Below, in pieces: positions 44,827 to 53,421 of a DNA stretch of 64,000 nt. The stretch is from NCBI GenBank assembly GCA_017853885.1, contig JAFMIR010000011.1, positions 45,583-109,582 on the forward strand. Reading direction: 5' to 3'. A program made the translations under genes and the position numbers. A model generated the notes under the pieces. That model saw nothing but the letters and a program-made list of their open reading frames with translations. It was not told the origin of the DNA and made no database searches. Positions within the stretch are counted from its first letter, which is position 1; every line of letters begins with the position of its first letter. Source of the DNA: Prosthecobacter sp. (GTDB lineage: Bacteria; Verrucomicrobiota; Verrucomicrobiia; Verrucomicrobiales; Verrucomicrobiaceae).

Positions 44827-45573
44827 TCATCCAAGATGAAAAGGGATCTGCGCGGCGGCGAGCACGGTCTTGAGGTCTTCGGGTAGCGGGGCGGTGATTA
44901 GCAATGCTTGGCCGCTGGCAGGGTGTTCTAGGGCCAATTGGAAGGCGTGAAGGAAGAGTCGGCGGGCTTGCAGGGTCTTTTTGAGTGCACGGTTTTGCTC
45001 GAAGGAGCCATACACATCATCCCCGACGAGTGGAAGATGCCGCGAGGCGGCTTGGACGCGGATTTGATGCGTTTTTCCGGTGATGAGATCGATCTCCAGC
45101 AGCGAAAGACGGTGTGGGGCACTGTAATGCCGAAGTCGATAACGCAGTTCCGCGTTCGGTCTTGGTCCTCGGCGCACGGCGGTACGCACCTGATGCTGCT
45201 CATGCGCTGTCACTAGGTGATCCAACCACACCCCTTCGGGTTTCACCCCCCCTCCGCTGCACAAGGCGAGATATTTTTTTTGAGCCTGCTCGGCTTCAAA
45301 CGCCTCGCGGCACTTTTCAGCCGTTTTCTCATCCTTCGCGGCCAAAAGCACTCCTGAGGTGTCCTGATCGAGCCTGTGAATCAGAAAAACCTCGCCAGCC
45401 GCTGTTTGGAAACAACGTCTCTCCGCGTCATAACGCCCCTCAAACGCACTCCTCTGGAGTTTCTGCGATTTGGGGTTTGGGTGGGAGAGCACGCCATGCG
45501 GCTTGTTCACCACGATAACATGTCGGTCCTCATGAAGAACCGGACACCGGGTGATGGGTGCAGGCGTTGTCAT
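44827..45573 (-). CDS. RluA-family pseudouridine synthase (no S4 domain)
   Basis: A 248-residue catalytic domain with the Asp motif in HRLDQDTSGVLLAAK, KKYLALC, and ITGKTHQIRVQAASRHLPLVGD. It lacks an S4 domain at the N-terminus, like TruC or short RluA enzymes, so a tRNA target is possible. Its ATG overlaps the stop of the large upstream gene by one base (TGATG), suggesting coupling. A second RluA paralogue is at 31.4 kb. Confidence 0.9.
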   Translation of the reverse strand: MTTPAPITRCPVLHEDRHVIVVNKPHGVLSHPNPKSQKLQRSAFEGRYDAERRCFQTAAGEVFLIHRLDQDTSGVLLAAKDEKTAEKCREAFEAEQAQKKYLALCSGGGVKPEGVWLDHLVTAHEQHQVRTAVRRGPRPNAELRYRLRHYSAPHRLSLLEIDLITGKTHQIRVQAASRHLPLVGDDVYGSFEQNRALKKTLQARRLFLHAFQLALEHPASGQALLITAPLPEDLKTVLAAAQIPFHLG

Positions 45574-48293
45574 CAGTTCGCGCTGCGCATGTAAGCGACG
45601 ATGTCGGCCACGTTTTGGGCGGTAAGTCCGAGTTGGAAAGCGCTAAGCATCAGGCTGCGCTCGAGCTTGCCCCGCTTCTGCACACGGCTTTTGGGCACAA
45701 ACTGGTTCACGCCGCCCATGCTGCGCACAATCATGATGTCACCTTCCGTCAGAAGCATGCCGTGGATGGTGGCACCATCCTTGGTCTTGATCTCTTGTCC
45801 TTCGTAGCCGTGAGCGATATCCTTGCTGGGCTCAAGAATCGCCTGAGTAATGATTTCGCTAGGCTGGCTGCGGCCCCAGCCGTCCAGGTTAGGGCCAAAT
45901 TCAACACCCTGACCGTTGAATTGGTGGCACATCACACAGCGGGTAACCAACTGCGCTCCGTTCTTGGCATTTCCAGTGAGCTTCAGCACATCCGCCACTT
46001 GATAGGTCGCGGGTGTGGCGGTTGGAGTGACGATTTCCAGAAGCTTGGCACTGTCCGGATCGAAGATGCCTTCTTTCTTCAACTCCTCAGCGATGCCAAA
46101 AGTGCTCCAGTCATCGGTGCTGCGTTTGATGATCCACCACATGACAGCGGCATGAATCGGCGAGGCCTTATCCTTGGCCAAAGCCAGCACGGCTTTGGCA
46201 GCGGAAGAGTCAGGAATGAAGGCGAGGGTGTTGAGCGCGAGCATGCGCTGTTCGGAAGAGAGCTTTGCATCGGCGGCACGCTTTTGAAGATCTGCCACTG
46301 CGGCCAAAGGATGCAGACGCCAAGTGAGGTGGGCAAAACCCTCGCTCCAGTCGCCTTCGGGCTTCAGCTTGACCCATACCTCGGACTCTTTGCTGCTGCA
46401 GCCTATTCCCCAAGCTTCCAGCAGCGAGCGATCACTGCCATCGATCTGGCGAGCCATTTGGGCAAGCATTGGGGCGCTCTGAGCCGCCGATACATCACGC
46501 AGGGCCACGGCCACCTCACGGCGGACCATGGGCGATTGATCTCCAGCCATGACATTGAGAATATCGAGCACATCATCGGTTGCGGCACGGAGGGCCCGCA
46601 GTGCCACCAGACGCTTGGTGGCGTCATCACTCTCCAGCCAACTCCGAGTGGCGATGAGGCCTTTTTCGCCGAGTTGGGCAGCAAGCCATACGGCGCGGGA
46701 GGCGAGGTAGGGATTCGGATGATCACGCAGCTTCAAAACTTGCGGCAGGACTTTTGTTCCGGCTTCTTTGAGCTTCGTGAAACCCACATGACGCACGTTG
46801 TTCACGGGGGATTCCATCGCGGCGAGCTGGCCTTCAACGGTTTCATATTGGATGACGGGGATCTGCGGCTTGAAGCCTTGGGGTGCGATGCGGTAGATCG
46901 TGCCGCTGCAAGTTTCATCGGTGTCCTGATGGCCGCCCGTGCGCTTGTCATACCAGTCACTGATGTAGATGGCGCCATCGGCACCCACACAGACATCGGA
47001 GGGGCGGAACAGCGTGTGGCGGTCATTGGAAATGTTCTTGGCTCCGCCAACGAAATCGCTGCCCTTGAAAACACCAGTGGTGTTGGTGGTGCAGAAATCA
47101 AAACGCTCAAGCTTGAAGCCGGCACCATCGGGTTTTGGTCGATAACCAAAAACAACATTTCGGCCCGTTTCACAGCTCAGCAGTAGGCCGTTCCATTGGT
47201 CGCCGAGGGCTCCATTTTCGTAGAAGCAAAGTCCGGTTGGAGCGCCACCACCGTAGACATCGCCAGCAGGGATGATGCCGGGGTCTTCCTGCCGCCACTC
47301 GGCCACAGGAATTGCCTGCCCGGGGCGCTTGTCGGCGCGCCACTGGCGTTTTCCATCGCTGGAAAAGAAACCGAAGCTGCCGCCCTCAATGAGATGACTT
47401 ACGCGGCAGGCGGGTGGGTCGTCGTTATCATTGAGAAACATGTCCCCAAAGCTCGTGCGCACGCCTTCATAGCTGTTCCGATAATTGAAGCCGAGGATCT
47501 TCGCTTTATGACCGCTGGGTTCGATGCTGGCGGTGAAGCCACCGACATAGACATGACCATCATCGCTCTTCAAGCCGGTGTAGGTGTTGTTTAGGTAGGC
47601 ACCACCGATGCGGAATGTGTTGCCGCTTTTGTCACTGAAAAAAGCACCGCAGTTGCCATTGCTGAAGTAGAGGCGGCCATCGGGTCCGGCATACACGCTG
47701 TGCAAACTATGATCGTGTTGAGGTTGCTCAAAGCCGGAGAGAAAAATCTCACGCGTGTCTACATCGGGGTCGAATTTTAGGTCGCGGTTTACATCGGTGT
47801 ATTTGATGATGTTAGGCGTGTTCGACACAAAGATCACGTTGTCGAAAACAGCCACGCCCAGCGGGCATTCGAGCTCTTTTTCACGCACAAAGACATGGCT
47901 GCTATCACACTTGCCATCACCATTGGTGTCTTGCAGTACGCGGACGCAGTCTCCTTCGCGGCTGCGACCACTGTGACGACGGTAATTGACGCCCTCGGTG
48001 ATCCAGACTCGGCCCGCGTGGTCAATGTCCATGTTTGCCGGGTTGAAAAGCTGCGGCGAGGTGGCCCAGACAGTGATTTCGAGGCCTTCGGGAACGTGGA
48101 ACATCGAAGGCTCAAGATGTTCGGCCTTGGTTCTATCGGGTTCGAAAGCAGGCTGATGGTAATCGGGTTTGAAAGCAGGCTTCGCGACTTCAAAAGAGCT
48201 TTTATTCTTTTGGGTTTTATCAGGCTTAGCGGCAAAAAGCACGAGCGGTGCAGTGACCGCGAGGGCGAAGAGCAGTTTTTTGGGGTTAGGCAT
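45573..48293 (-). CDS. Large secreted PVC-type protein: propeller, HEAT and cytochrome c domains
   Basis: About 906 residues from ATG 48293 with a signal peptide (LLFALAVTAPLVLFAA). From residue ~60 a soluble-glucose-dehydrogenase-like propeller (FHVPEGLEITVWATSP, DIDHAGRVWITEGVNY, VYAGPDGRLYFSNGN). Next come helical HEAT-like repeats (RHVGFTKLKEAG, RALRAATDDVLD). A C-terminal heme-binding domain follows with CVMCHQFNGQGVEFGPNL. This composition is a hallmark of Planctomycetes and Verrucomicrobia. It probably oxidises a sugar or other substrate outside the cytoplasm and passes electrons to heme. The neighbouring sdh genes are not obviously linked. Confidence 0.9.
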   Translation of the reverse strand: MPNPKKLLFALAVTAPLVLFAAKPDKTQKNKSSFEVAKPAFKPDYHQPAFEPDRTKAEHLEPSMFHVPEGLEITVWATSPQLFNPANMDIDHAGRVWITEGVNYRRHSGRSREGDCVRVLQDTNGDGKCDSSHVFVREKELECPLGVAVFDNVIFVSNTPNIIKYTDVNRDLKFDPDVDTREIFLSGFEQPQHDHSLHSVYAGPDGRLYFSNGNCGAFFSDKSGNTFRIGGAYLNNTYTGLKSDDGHVYVGGFTASIEPSGHKAKILGFNYRNSYEGVRTSFGDMFLNDNDDPPACRVSHLIEGGSFGFFSSDGKRQWRADKRPGQAIPVAEWRQEDPGIIPAGDVYGGGAPTGLCFYENGALGDQWNGLLLSCETGRNVVFGYRPKPDGAGFKLERFDFCTTNTTGVFKGSDFVGGAKNISNDRHTLFRPSDVCVGADGAIYISDWYDKRTGGHQDTDETCSGTIYRIAPQGFKPQIPVIQYETVEGQLAAMESPVNNVRHVGFTKLKEAGTKVLPQVLKLRDHPNPYLASRAVWLAAQLGEKGLIATRSWLESDDATKRLVALRALRAATDDVLDILNVMAGDQSPMVRREVAVALRDVSAAQSAPMLAQMARQIDGSDRSLLEAWGIGCSSKESEVWVKLKPEGDWSEGFAHLTWRLHPLAAVADLQKRAADAKLSSEQRMLALNTLAFIPDSSAAKAVLALAKDKASPIHAAVMWWIIKRSTDDWSTFGIAEELKKEGIFDPDSAKLLEIVTPTATPATYQVADVLKLTGNAKNGAQLVTRCVMCHQFNGQGVEFGPNLDGWGRSQPSEIITQAILEPSKDIAHGYEGQEIKTKDGATIHGMLLTEGDIMIVRSMGGVNQFVPKSRVQKRGKLERSLMLSAFQLGLTAQNVADIVAYMRSAN

Positions 48294-48727
48294 GGCTGAA
48301 GAGGGGCGTACGGAACGTGCGGAAGTTTGACCTCTTGCGTCTTGCAGGTGACGGCGACGCAAAAGGCTCAGAAGAAAGAACGATATCGAACTCGCCTAAA
48401 AAAACGCGAGTCATTGGCATGGATCAACAAGAACAGAGCACCTCAAAGCATGGTGCTATTCAGGATCTTCAAAAAAGGTTTCTTCTGCGGCGTTGAACTC
48501 AGTCATGCTGTGGACAGATCATGCGCACGAGACAAGGCCATTGCTTTGCAAGAGACTTGAGAAGCTACTCTCAGGTAAGCTAATCGGTTAATAAGCCGCA
48601 TGGAAGGCGGAACTGGAAGTCAAATGGCGCAGGCGGAGCTAGCCCTAGGCGGACATAAGTCGGCGTGTGAGATAGTCGGCCAATATAAGGAAGCGAGTGA
48701 GGGCCGGTCTGAAGTCCTGTGGTTAAT
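48294..48727. other. Intergenic region without a recognisable gene
   Basis: The stretch between the composite cytochrome gene and the NlpC-like gene's stop holds no credible protein. The minus-strand frame 48580-48828 shows RIELTTGLQ, a string often produced by translating antisense tRNA; however no complete cloverleaf could be drawn (see rejected items). Confidence 0.5.
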
Positions 48728-50047
48728 TCAATTCGCACTTTCACGACGCGCCGTTTCGACATCTTTGCGCCGAAAACCCTGCACACGTCCATTGCCACGG
48801 AAAAGATAGACCTTTTTGACATCCTCAAGCTTCATGATGATCCACGGAGAAAGCACGTTTCGTCCGTTTTTGGTATAGACCAATGTGTCGGCAAGGTAGA
48901 CGCAGGAGTGAAATGCATCCCCAGTCAGGCTGTCGAGAAAGAAGAGAATGTCTCCAAACTGGTAAGGGGCCTCAACGGGTAAGAAGTTTTCAAGCACTTG
49001 GCTCGTGGCAAGACGTGAGTCGAGCAAATACTGGCTGGCATCGAAATTGTAGAAGTTCAGTGACGTCCAGTGGCAGTCCGGAAGCTGACCGTTTTTGGCC
49101 ATGTCGAGACTTGGGTAAGTGTAGAGTAGCTTGCGTGGCAACGCAGGGAGAATGTGAGCCATGCCCAGATCGTGAAGTGTGCTGGAATCCGCAATGGAAC
49201 GCATGAGCGGCTCAATGTCCTTGCGACGGATGCCGACACCAAATGACCAGTAAGATATGAGTTCCGGGATATTTGTGGAGGATTCAATTTTCAGGCGAAC
49301 CATCAGCGAGCGGGTGCGGGTGCATGCTTTGTAGATGGCACGTGCCTCGGAGTCGGACTGCGCATGACTCAATAGCACCGGGATGTCGCTGAAGACAAGG
49401 GTTTCACCACGCATGTAGCTGAGTTGCTCAATTTTGTCGATCAGATCTCTCCGAAGCTTACTGGTTCGGTACCATTCCTGAACGGATACACCCGTGATCA
49501 AAACTGGGTCTTGGCAGTATTCGTTATCAGGCAGCTTGCCGAGCTCAGAGTAAATGTGTGCACGGACTTGAGGTGTCATTTGCTCAACGAGCGAAACGCT
49601 CGGCAGTAGATGCAGCAGGTCGCCCTCGGTCACCTGCGCTTGAGGCAGCATCAATGAAGCAATTTGTTCGGGCGTGAGTCCCGCTTCGTTGAAAAAACCT
49701 TCTAACTTCGGCTTGAAAGCCAGCGGGAAAGTCCAGCGCGGCTGAATGCTGGGTAGGGCGAAGTTTTCGATCAATGAGGACGGCGCCTCTAGGAAGATGT
49801 AATCACCCACAAGATTGCCCCACGGGCCTGGCGCGGAGGTGTAGCCCTCTTGGGTGGATGTTGTTGAAGATGTATTCGCTGCCGGAGGTGCTGCGATCAT
49901 CGTATTCTGTACTGGCGTTAGTTGCGGCGAGCCTCCTCCTGTCAGCAGTGTATTGATATCTGTGCTACCTTGGGCACATAAATGGCAACTCGCTATTAAC
50001 GAGGCTAAGCTGATGGTGAGTGTGTTGAAAAAATCGCAATGAAACAT
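48728..50047 (-). CDS. Secreted protein with NlpC/P60-like C-terminus
   Basis: A 439-residue protein with an N-terminal signal-like segment (FNTLTISLASLIASCHLCAQ). The middle has no recognised family. The last ~120 residues look like a cysteine-peptidase fold: a Cys in LPDCHWTSLNFYNF, then YQFGDILFFLDSLTGDAFHSCVYL with a His, and LVYTKNGRN, as in NlpC/P60 (DC..., GDxxFF..H.GxY). It may cleave peptidoglycan peptides. The coding region is more AT-rich than its neighbours, hinting at horizontal gain. It is not in an operon. Confidence 0.6.
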   Translation of the reverse strand: MFHCDFFNTLTISLASLIASCHLCAQGSTDINTLLTGGGSPQLTPVQNTMIAAPPAANTSSTTSTQEGYTSAPGPWGNLVGDYIFLEAPSSLIENFALPSIQPRWTFPLAFKPKLEGFFNEAGLTPEQIASLMLPQAQVTEGDLLHLLPSVSLVEQMTPQVRAHIYSELGKLPDNEYCQDPVLITGVSVQEWYRTSKLRRDLIDKIEQLSYMRGETLVFSDIPVLLSHAQSDSEARAIYKACTRTRSLMVRLKIESSTNIPELISYWSFGVGIRRKDIEPLMRSIADSSTLHDLGMAHILPALPRKLLYTYPSLDMAKNGQLPDCHWTSLNFYNFDASQYLLDSRLATSQVLENFLPVEAPYQFGDILFFLDSLTGDAFHSCVYLADTLVYTKNGRNVLSPWIIMKLEDVKKVYLFRGNGRVQGFRRKDVETARRESAN

Positions 50048-50059
50048 TTTTTGGGCGAT

Positions 50060-50076
50060 GTGGCGTCGCGCGCCAC
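50060..50076. promoter_or_regulatory. Leader hairpin upstream of the NlpC-like gene
   Basis: GTGGCG and CGCCAC (50060-50065, 50071-50076) form a perfect 6-base stem with a 5-base loop, 13 bases before the ATG at 50047 on the minus strand. It could shield the ribosome-binding region. Upstream lies a strongly AT-rich tract (around 50100-50140) suited to a promoter. Confidence 0.35.
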
Positions 50077-50280
50077 AACAAAATAAGTAAGAAGATTGTG
50101 GCTACTTGCATTTATTTTTTTTTATTGTTTTAGATTTAAGTCTACTTGATGAGGCGGATCGCTCATTTGGCTTGGATTTCGGATACGACATGCCCTTGTT
50201 GCCAGTCCAACAAGAATCGCCAACAGCAGCATGGCGGCGAATTGAAGGGCTCGGCTCGAGAACATGGCTGGAGATTGATT

Positions 50281-51243
50281 TCAGTGGCCAGGTTGTGAAT
50301 CGTGATGTGATTGAATGGAGGCGCTGGCACGCTCCAAAAGACGTCGTTCGTGATCCGTTAGACTACCCATACCGCCCGAAAAAATCTTGTCGAGCACCTC
50401 ATTGACCTCGTCCTCTAGGTTCGCTGCCTTTGTGTCAGCCAACGGTGCGATTTCGGGAGGCATTGCTGATGGCTCGAAATCCATTTCAATCTTGGAACGG
50501 GTTGTCGAGCGTGCGTTGGCGAGGCGGCGTTGCGCTTCCGGTTGCCATTGTGTTGCATAGGTCATGGGGCGTCCGCCATGTCCCAGCGATTTCGTGTAAA
50601 TCCAGCCGGCAAAGGCTCCACCCAGATGAGCGAAGTAAGCGATCTTAAGCCCCTCAGGCATCCAGTTTGGGAAGAGAAGGCCACCCAGGGCGAAAATCAT
50701 TTGTATGACGACCAAAGCCTTGGCTAGCGTCCACAACCGCATCGGCACTGGAATGATGAAGTAGATAAAAACAGTGACTGGCTCGTCTGGTAGCAGCAAT
50801 GCCAGCGCCAACAACAGTCCGAAAGCCGCACCAGAGGCGCCAACGAGCGGCGTGGTGGTATCGCCATGTACCAAGCCATTCACCATCATCTCGAGCGCCG
50901 CTCCAGCGAGGCCACTCAAAAAGAAAATTTTCAGCAAGTGCGCTCCCCCAAAAAGATTTTGCACTTGGCGTCCCACAAACCCAAGCATCAGCGCATTGAG
51001 TAGGAAATGGCCCGCGCTGCCGTGGATGAACATGTAGGTGATTAACGTCCAAAAGTGTCCTGCTTCAAGTCTTTGAGCACTGACACCACCATCCAAGATG
51101 ACCGGATAAAGCGTGTCCGAGGTGAACTGCAGCAGAAAGACGGCCGTGATGGCGATCATGATCCAAGCGTATGCTGACAGGGATTTTGCCCGGCTCATCA
51201 AGGAGTGGTGTTGAAGATCACGCATGCAGTTGCGGTCGGACAT
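50281..51243 (-). CDS. Rhomboid-family intramembrane serine protease
   Basis: 320 residues from ATG 51243 (MSDRNCMRDLQHHSL); 51225 and 51198 are alternatives. Six or seven membrane segments hold the catalytic Ser in LVGASGAAFGLLLAL and the His in FAHLGGAFAGWI; FIHGSAGHFLLNALML is the GxxxHxxxN block. The C-terminal tail with DEVLNEVLDKI-like DEVNEVLDKIFSGG and SLTDHERRLLERAS is seen in other PVC and Bacteroidetes rhomboids. It cleaves membrane proteins. It diverges from mgtE. Confidence 0.92.
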   Translation of the reverse strand: MSDRNCMRDLQHHSLMSRAKSLSAYAWIMIAITAVFLLQFTSDTLYPVILDGGVSAQRLEAGHFWTLITYMFIHGSAGHFLLNALMLGFVGRQVQNLFGGAHLLKIFFLSGLAGAALEMMVNGLVHGDTTTPLVGASGAAFGLLLALALLLPDEPVTVFIYFIIPVPMRLWTLAKALVVIQMIFALGGLLFPNWMPEGLKIAYFAHLGGAFAGWIYTKSLGHGGRPMTYATQWQPEAQRRLANARSTTRSKIEMDFEPSAMPPEIAPLADTKAANLEDEVNEVLDKIFSGGMGSLTDHERRLLERASASIQSHHDSQPGH

Positions 51244-51345
51244 GGACATGCAGCGACTGTGCGTCAGCCCATGCGCGGAGCGAGGTTTTTTTGAGTTGAA
51301 CTCTGGCAAAGCTGCCGTCAGACGCTAAACAAAGAGATTATCTAC

Positions 51346-52542
51346 ATGTCTTCTTTCGAAAAACTCCTCGATCATGTGCGCCAACGTGCTCCGCACGAGG
51401 CGGCGGAGGCCCTTGAGGCTGCGCCGGAAGCGGATGCCGCCGCTGTTCTTGAGGAACTCAATCCGATGGTCGCCCAGCAAGCGCTGCACCACATGACTGA
51501 TGAGCGCCGCTGCGCCATCTTGGCTGCCGCTCCCATCGAGCAAGCGCGTCAGTGGATGCAGAATACTCATTATCCTGAGGATAGTGTCGGTTGGCTCCTA
51601 GAGCCGCCAGTGGCTGTGTTTCGTCCTTCAATGACTGTCGGCGAGACTATTGCGGCGCTGCGCAAGCTCACGCTAAAAGCCTCTATCACCTACGGATATG
51701 TCACAGATGAGGAGAACAAGCTTCTCGGCGTACTGGTGATGCGGGATCTGATGCTCAGCGAGCCTGACAAGCCGATCACCAAGGTGATGTATGCGAACGT
51801 CTTTACCCTCTCGCCAGAGATGCCGCTCACAGAGGCTATGAAAGAGGCGGTGAATCGTCATTATCCCGTCTATCCTGTGTGTGATGTGCAGGGACACATG
51901 CTCGGACTCGTTCGCGGCCAGACGCTTTTTGAGGCAAGGGCCATTGAGATCAGCGCTCAGGCTGGAAGCATGGTGGGTGTGGAAAAAGAGGAACGTCTCA
52001 CCACGCCGGTGAGCCGAAGTCTGCGTTTCCGCCACCCTTGGCTGCAGATCAATCTTGCCACCTGTTTTGTTGCCGCTGCAGTGGTGGCCATGTTTCAGCA
52101 CACCTTGGATCGGGTGGTGATCCTCGCAGCATTCTTGCCTGTTTTGGCCGGTCAATCCGGCAACACGGGATGCCAAGCTCTTGCTGTCACCTTGCGTGGT
52201 CTCACCCTCGGAGATCTCAAAGCCGGTGATGAGCGTTTGCTCATTTTAAAGGAAGGCCTGCTCGGTCTGATCAATGGCATGCTGGTGGGCATCACCGCAG
52301 GGCTGGGCATGCTGGCCTATGCGCGTATCTCAGGGAACCCAGACGGCACCTCGCTTGCTTTTGTTGTATGGGTGTCGATGGTTGTGAGTTGTGTAGTCAG
52401 CGGCGTGGCGGGAGCTGTGATTCCGCTCTTGCTTAGGAGACTGGGACTAGATCCGGCCACAGCGTCCAGCATCTTTCTCACCACGGCCACGGATGTCGTC
52501 AGTATGGGCGTCTTCCTTGGCCTTGCTGCCTTGTTTGTATGA
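51346..52542 (+). CDS. mgtE: Magnesium transporter MgtE
   Basis: A 398-residue Mg2+ channel: an N-terminal helical domain (residues 1-95), a CBS pair (~96-215), and five membrane segments (~230-398). The pore motif LPVLAGQSGNTGCQALAVTLRG and LGRLGLDPA-like LRRLGLDPATASSIFLTTATDVV are conserved. The N-domain is shorter than in Thermus MgtE. It overlaps the following gene by four bases (ATGA). Mg2+ gates the channel directly through the cytosolic domains. Confidence 0.94.
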   Translation: MSSFEKLLDHVRQRAPHEAAEALEAAPEADAAAVLEELNPMVAQQALHHMTDERRCAILAAAPIEQARQWMQNTHYPEDSVGWLLEPPVAVFRPSMTVGETIAALRKLTLKASITYGYVTDEENKLLGVLVMRDLMLSEPDKPITKVMYANVFTLSPEMPLTEAMKEAVNRHYPVYPVCDVQGHMLGLVRGQTLFEARAIEISAQAGSMVGVEKEERLTTPVSRSLRFRHPWLQINLATCFVAAAVVAMFQHTLDRVVILAAFLPVLAGQSGNTGCQALAVTLRGLTLGDLKAGDERLLILKEGLLGLINGMLVGITAGLGMLAYARISGNPDGTSLAFVVWVSMVVSCVVSGVAGAVIPLLLRRLGLDPATASSIFLTTATDVVSMGVFLGLAALFV

Positions 52543-53417
52543 TTCAATGGAGCCGCGAGGAATGGAAGGCGCGCCAGGCTGCGCATTTAGGGCGCGTCGA
52601 GGTGCTGGCGGATCGTTTCGCGCTTCGGCGCAGCCACGGCACGAAACATCCTGTGGAGGACTTTCTCTTCACCTACTACAATCTATCTCCTGCCAAGCTG
52701 AAGGAATGGGTCCCACCGCTTGGTGTGACTCTTGAGGTGAGTGCGGAAGACTGGCTCGAATGCCCTTGGCTGGCCTCGGAGTGCTTCGTGAGGGAAAATG
52801 GATCGGTTTGGTTAGATCCACGACGCTTGACTGATCCAAAACGGCAGCTCGCCAATTGGGTGCGTGAGCTATGTCAACGTGTTTTGGAACGCCCTTCGCG
52901 GTTTCGCTGCCATGGGCTGCATGAATGGGCCATGGTCTATCAGCAGTCCTCAGAGAAAGTCCGTCATGAGGGCTATGAATTGCGCTTACCGGCCTTAGAA
53001 ATTGCAAGCTTGGTTGAATCGCAAGCCTTGTGCTGCACGCATTACGATGCCTTCCGCTTTTTCACGCCTTCGGCACGGCCTTTGAACGCGTTTCAGCCCT
53101 CGCTCGAGACGCGTCTGGAGATGGAGCAGGGCGGCTGCCTCCACACCAACATGGATCTCTACAAGTGGTCCTCCAAGCTCCTCCCTTGGTGTGGTTCCGA
53201 TCTTGTGGGTGAATGTTTTGCCAAAGCTTGGGCCGCACGCCAGCTCGACATGCGTGCCAGTCCGTATGAACTGCGTTCGCTGGGCTATGAGCCTGTGTTC
53301 ATCGAGACAGCTGAGGGACGTGCCGAATACGAAACGTTGCAAAAAGCCATCGCGGATGATGCAGAACCGCTGCGTAGGCGACTGCACGCCGCCGCTACGG
53401 CCGTCATGCGGGCTTAG
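52539..53417 (+). CDS. Conserved protein, annotated elsewhere as 3-methyladenine DNA glycosylase
   Basis: 292 residues. Its pattern (EEWKARQAAHLGRVE, KHPVEDFLFTYYNLSP, HGLHEWAMVY, THYDAFRFFTPSARPLN, EMEQGGCLHTNMDLYKWS, LDMRASPYELRSLGYEP, IETAEGRAEYETLQ) matches, from memory, an actinobacterial family often named 3-methyladenine DNA glycosylase. There is no helix-hairpin-helix or known glycosylase fold in sight, so the name may be a carry-over. It is coupled to mgtE by ATGA. Conserved Cys/His/Asp residues (CLHTNMD, HYD) suggest a metal or catalytic site. Function should be treated as unknown. Confidence 0.75.
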   Translation: MIQWSREEWKARQAAHLGRVEVLADRFALRRSHGTKHPVEDFLFTYYNLSPAKLKEWVPPLGVTLEVSAEDWLECPWLASECFVRENGSVWLDPRRLTDPKRQLANWVRELCQRVLERPSRFRCHGLHEWAMVYQQSSEKVRHEGYELRLPALEIASLVESQALCCTHYDAFRFFTPSARPLNAFQPSLETRLEMEQGGCLHTNMDLYKWSSKLLPWCGSDLVGECFAKAWAARQLDMRASPYELRSLGYEPVFIETAEGRAEYETLQKAIADDAEPLRRRLHAAATAVMRA

Positions 53418-53421
53418 AGCA

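Noticed and set aside
45558..47186. 542-codon plus-strand frame.
   Set aside because: It is antisense to the composite cytochrome gene, which has clear propeller, HEAT and heme motifs.
48665..48738. 74-base segment bounded by GTGTGAG/TTCGCAC (7 pairs with two G-U) and a TTCAATT, like a tRNA on plus; minus frame reads RIELTTGLQ.
   Set aside because: No D-arm, anticodon stem or T-stem pairs in the right places, and its end overlaps the NlpC-like gene. A decayed tRNA is possible but not supported.
50106..50405. 99-codon plus-strand frame beginning MHLFFFIV.
   Set aside because: It overlaps the 3' end of the rhomboid gene on the other strand and has no domain or typical codon pattern.
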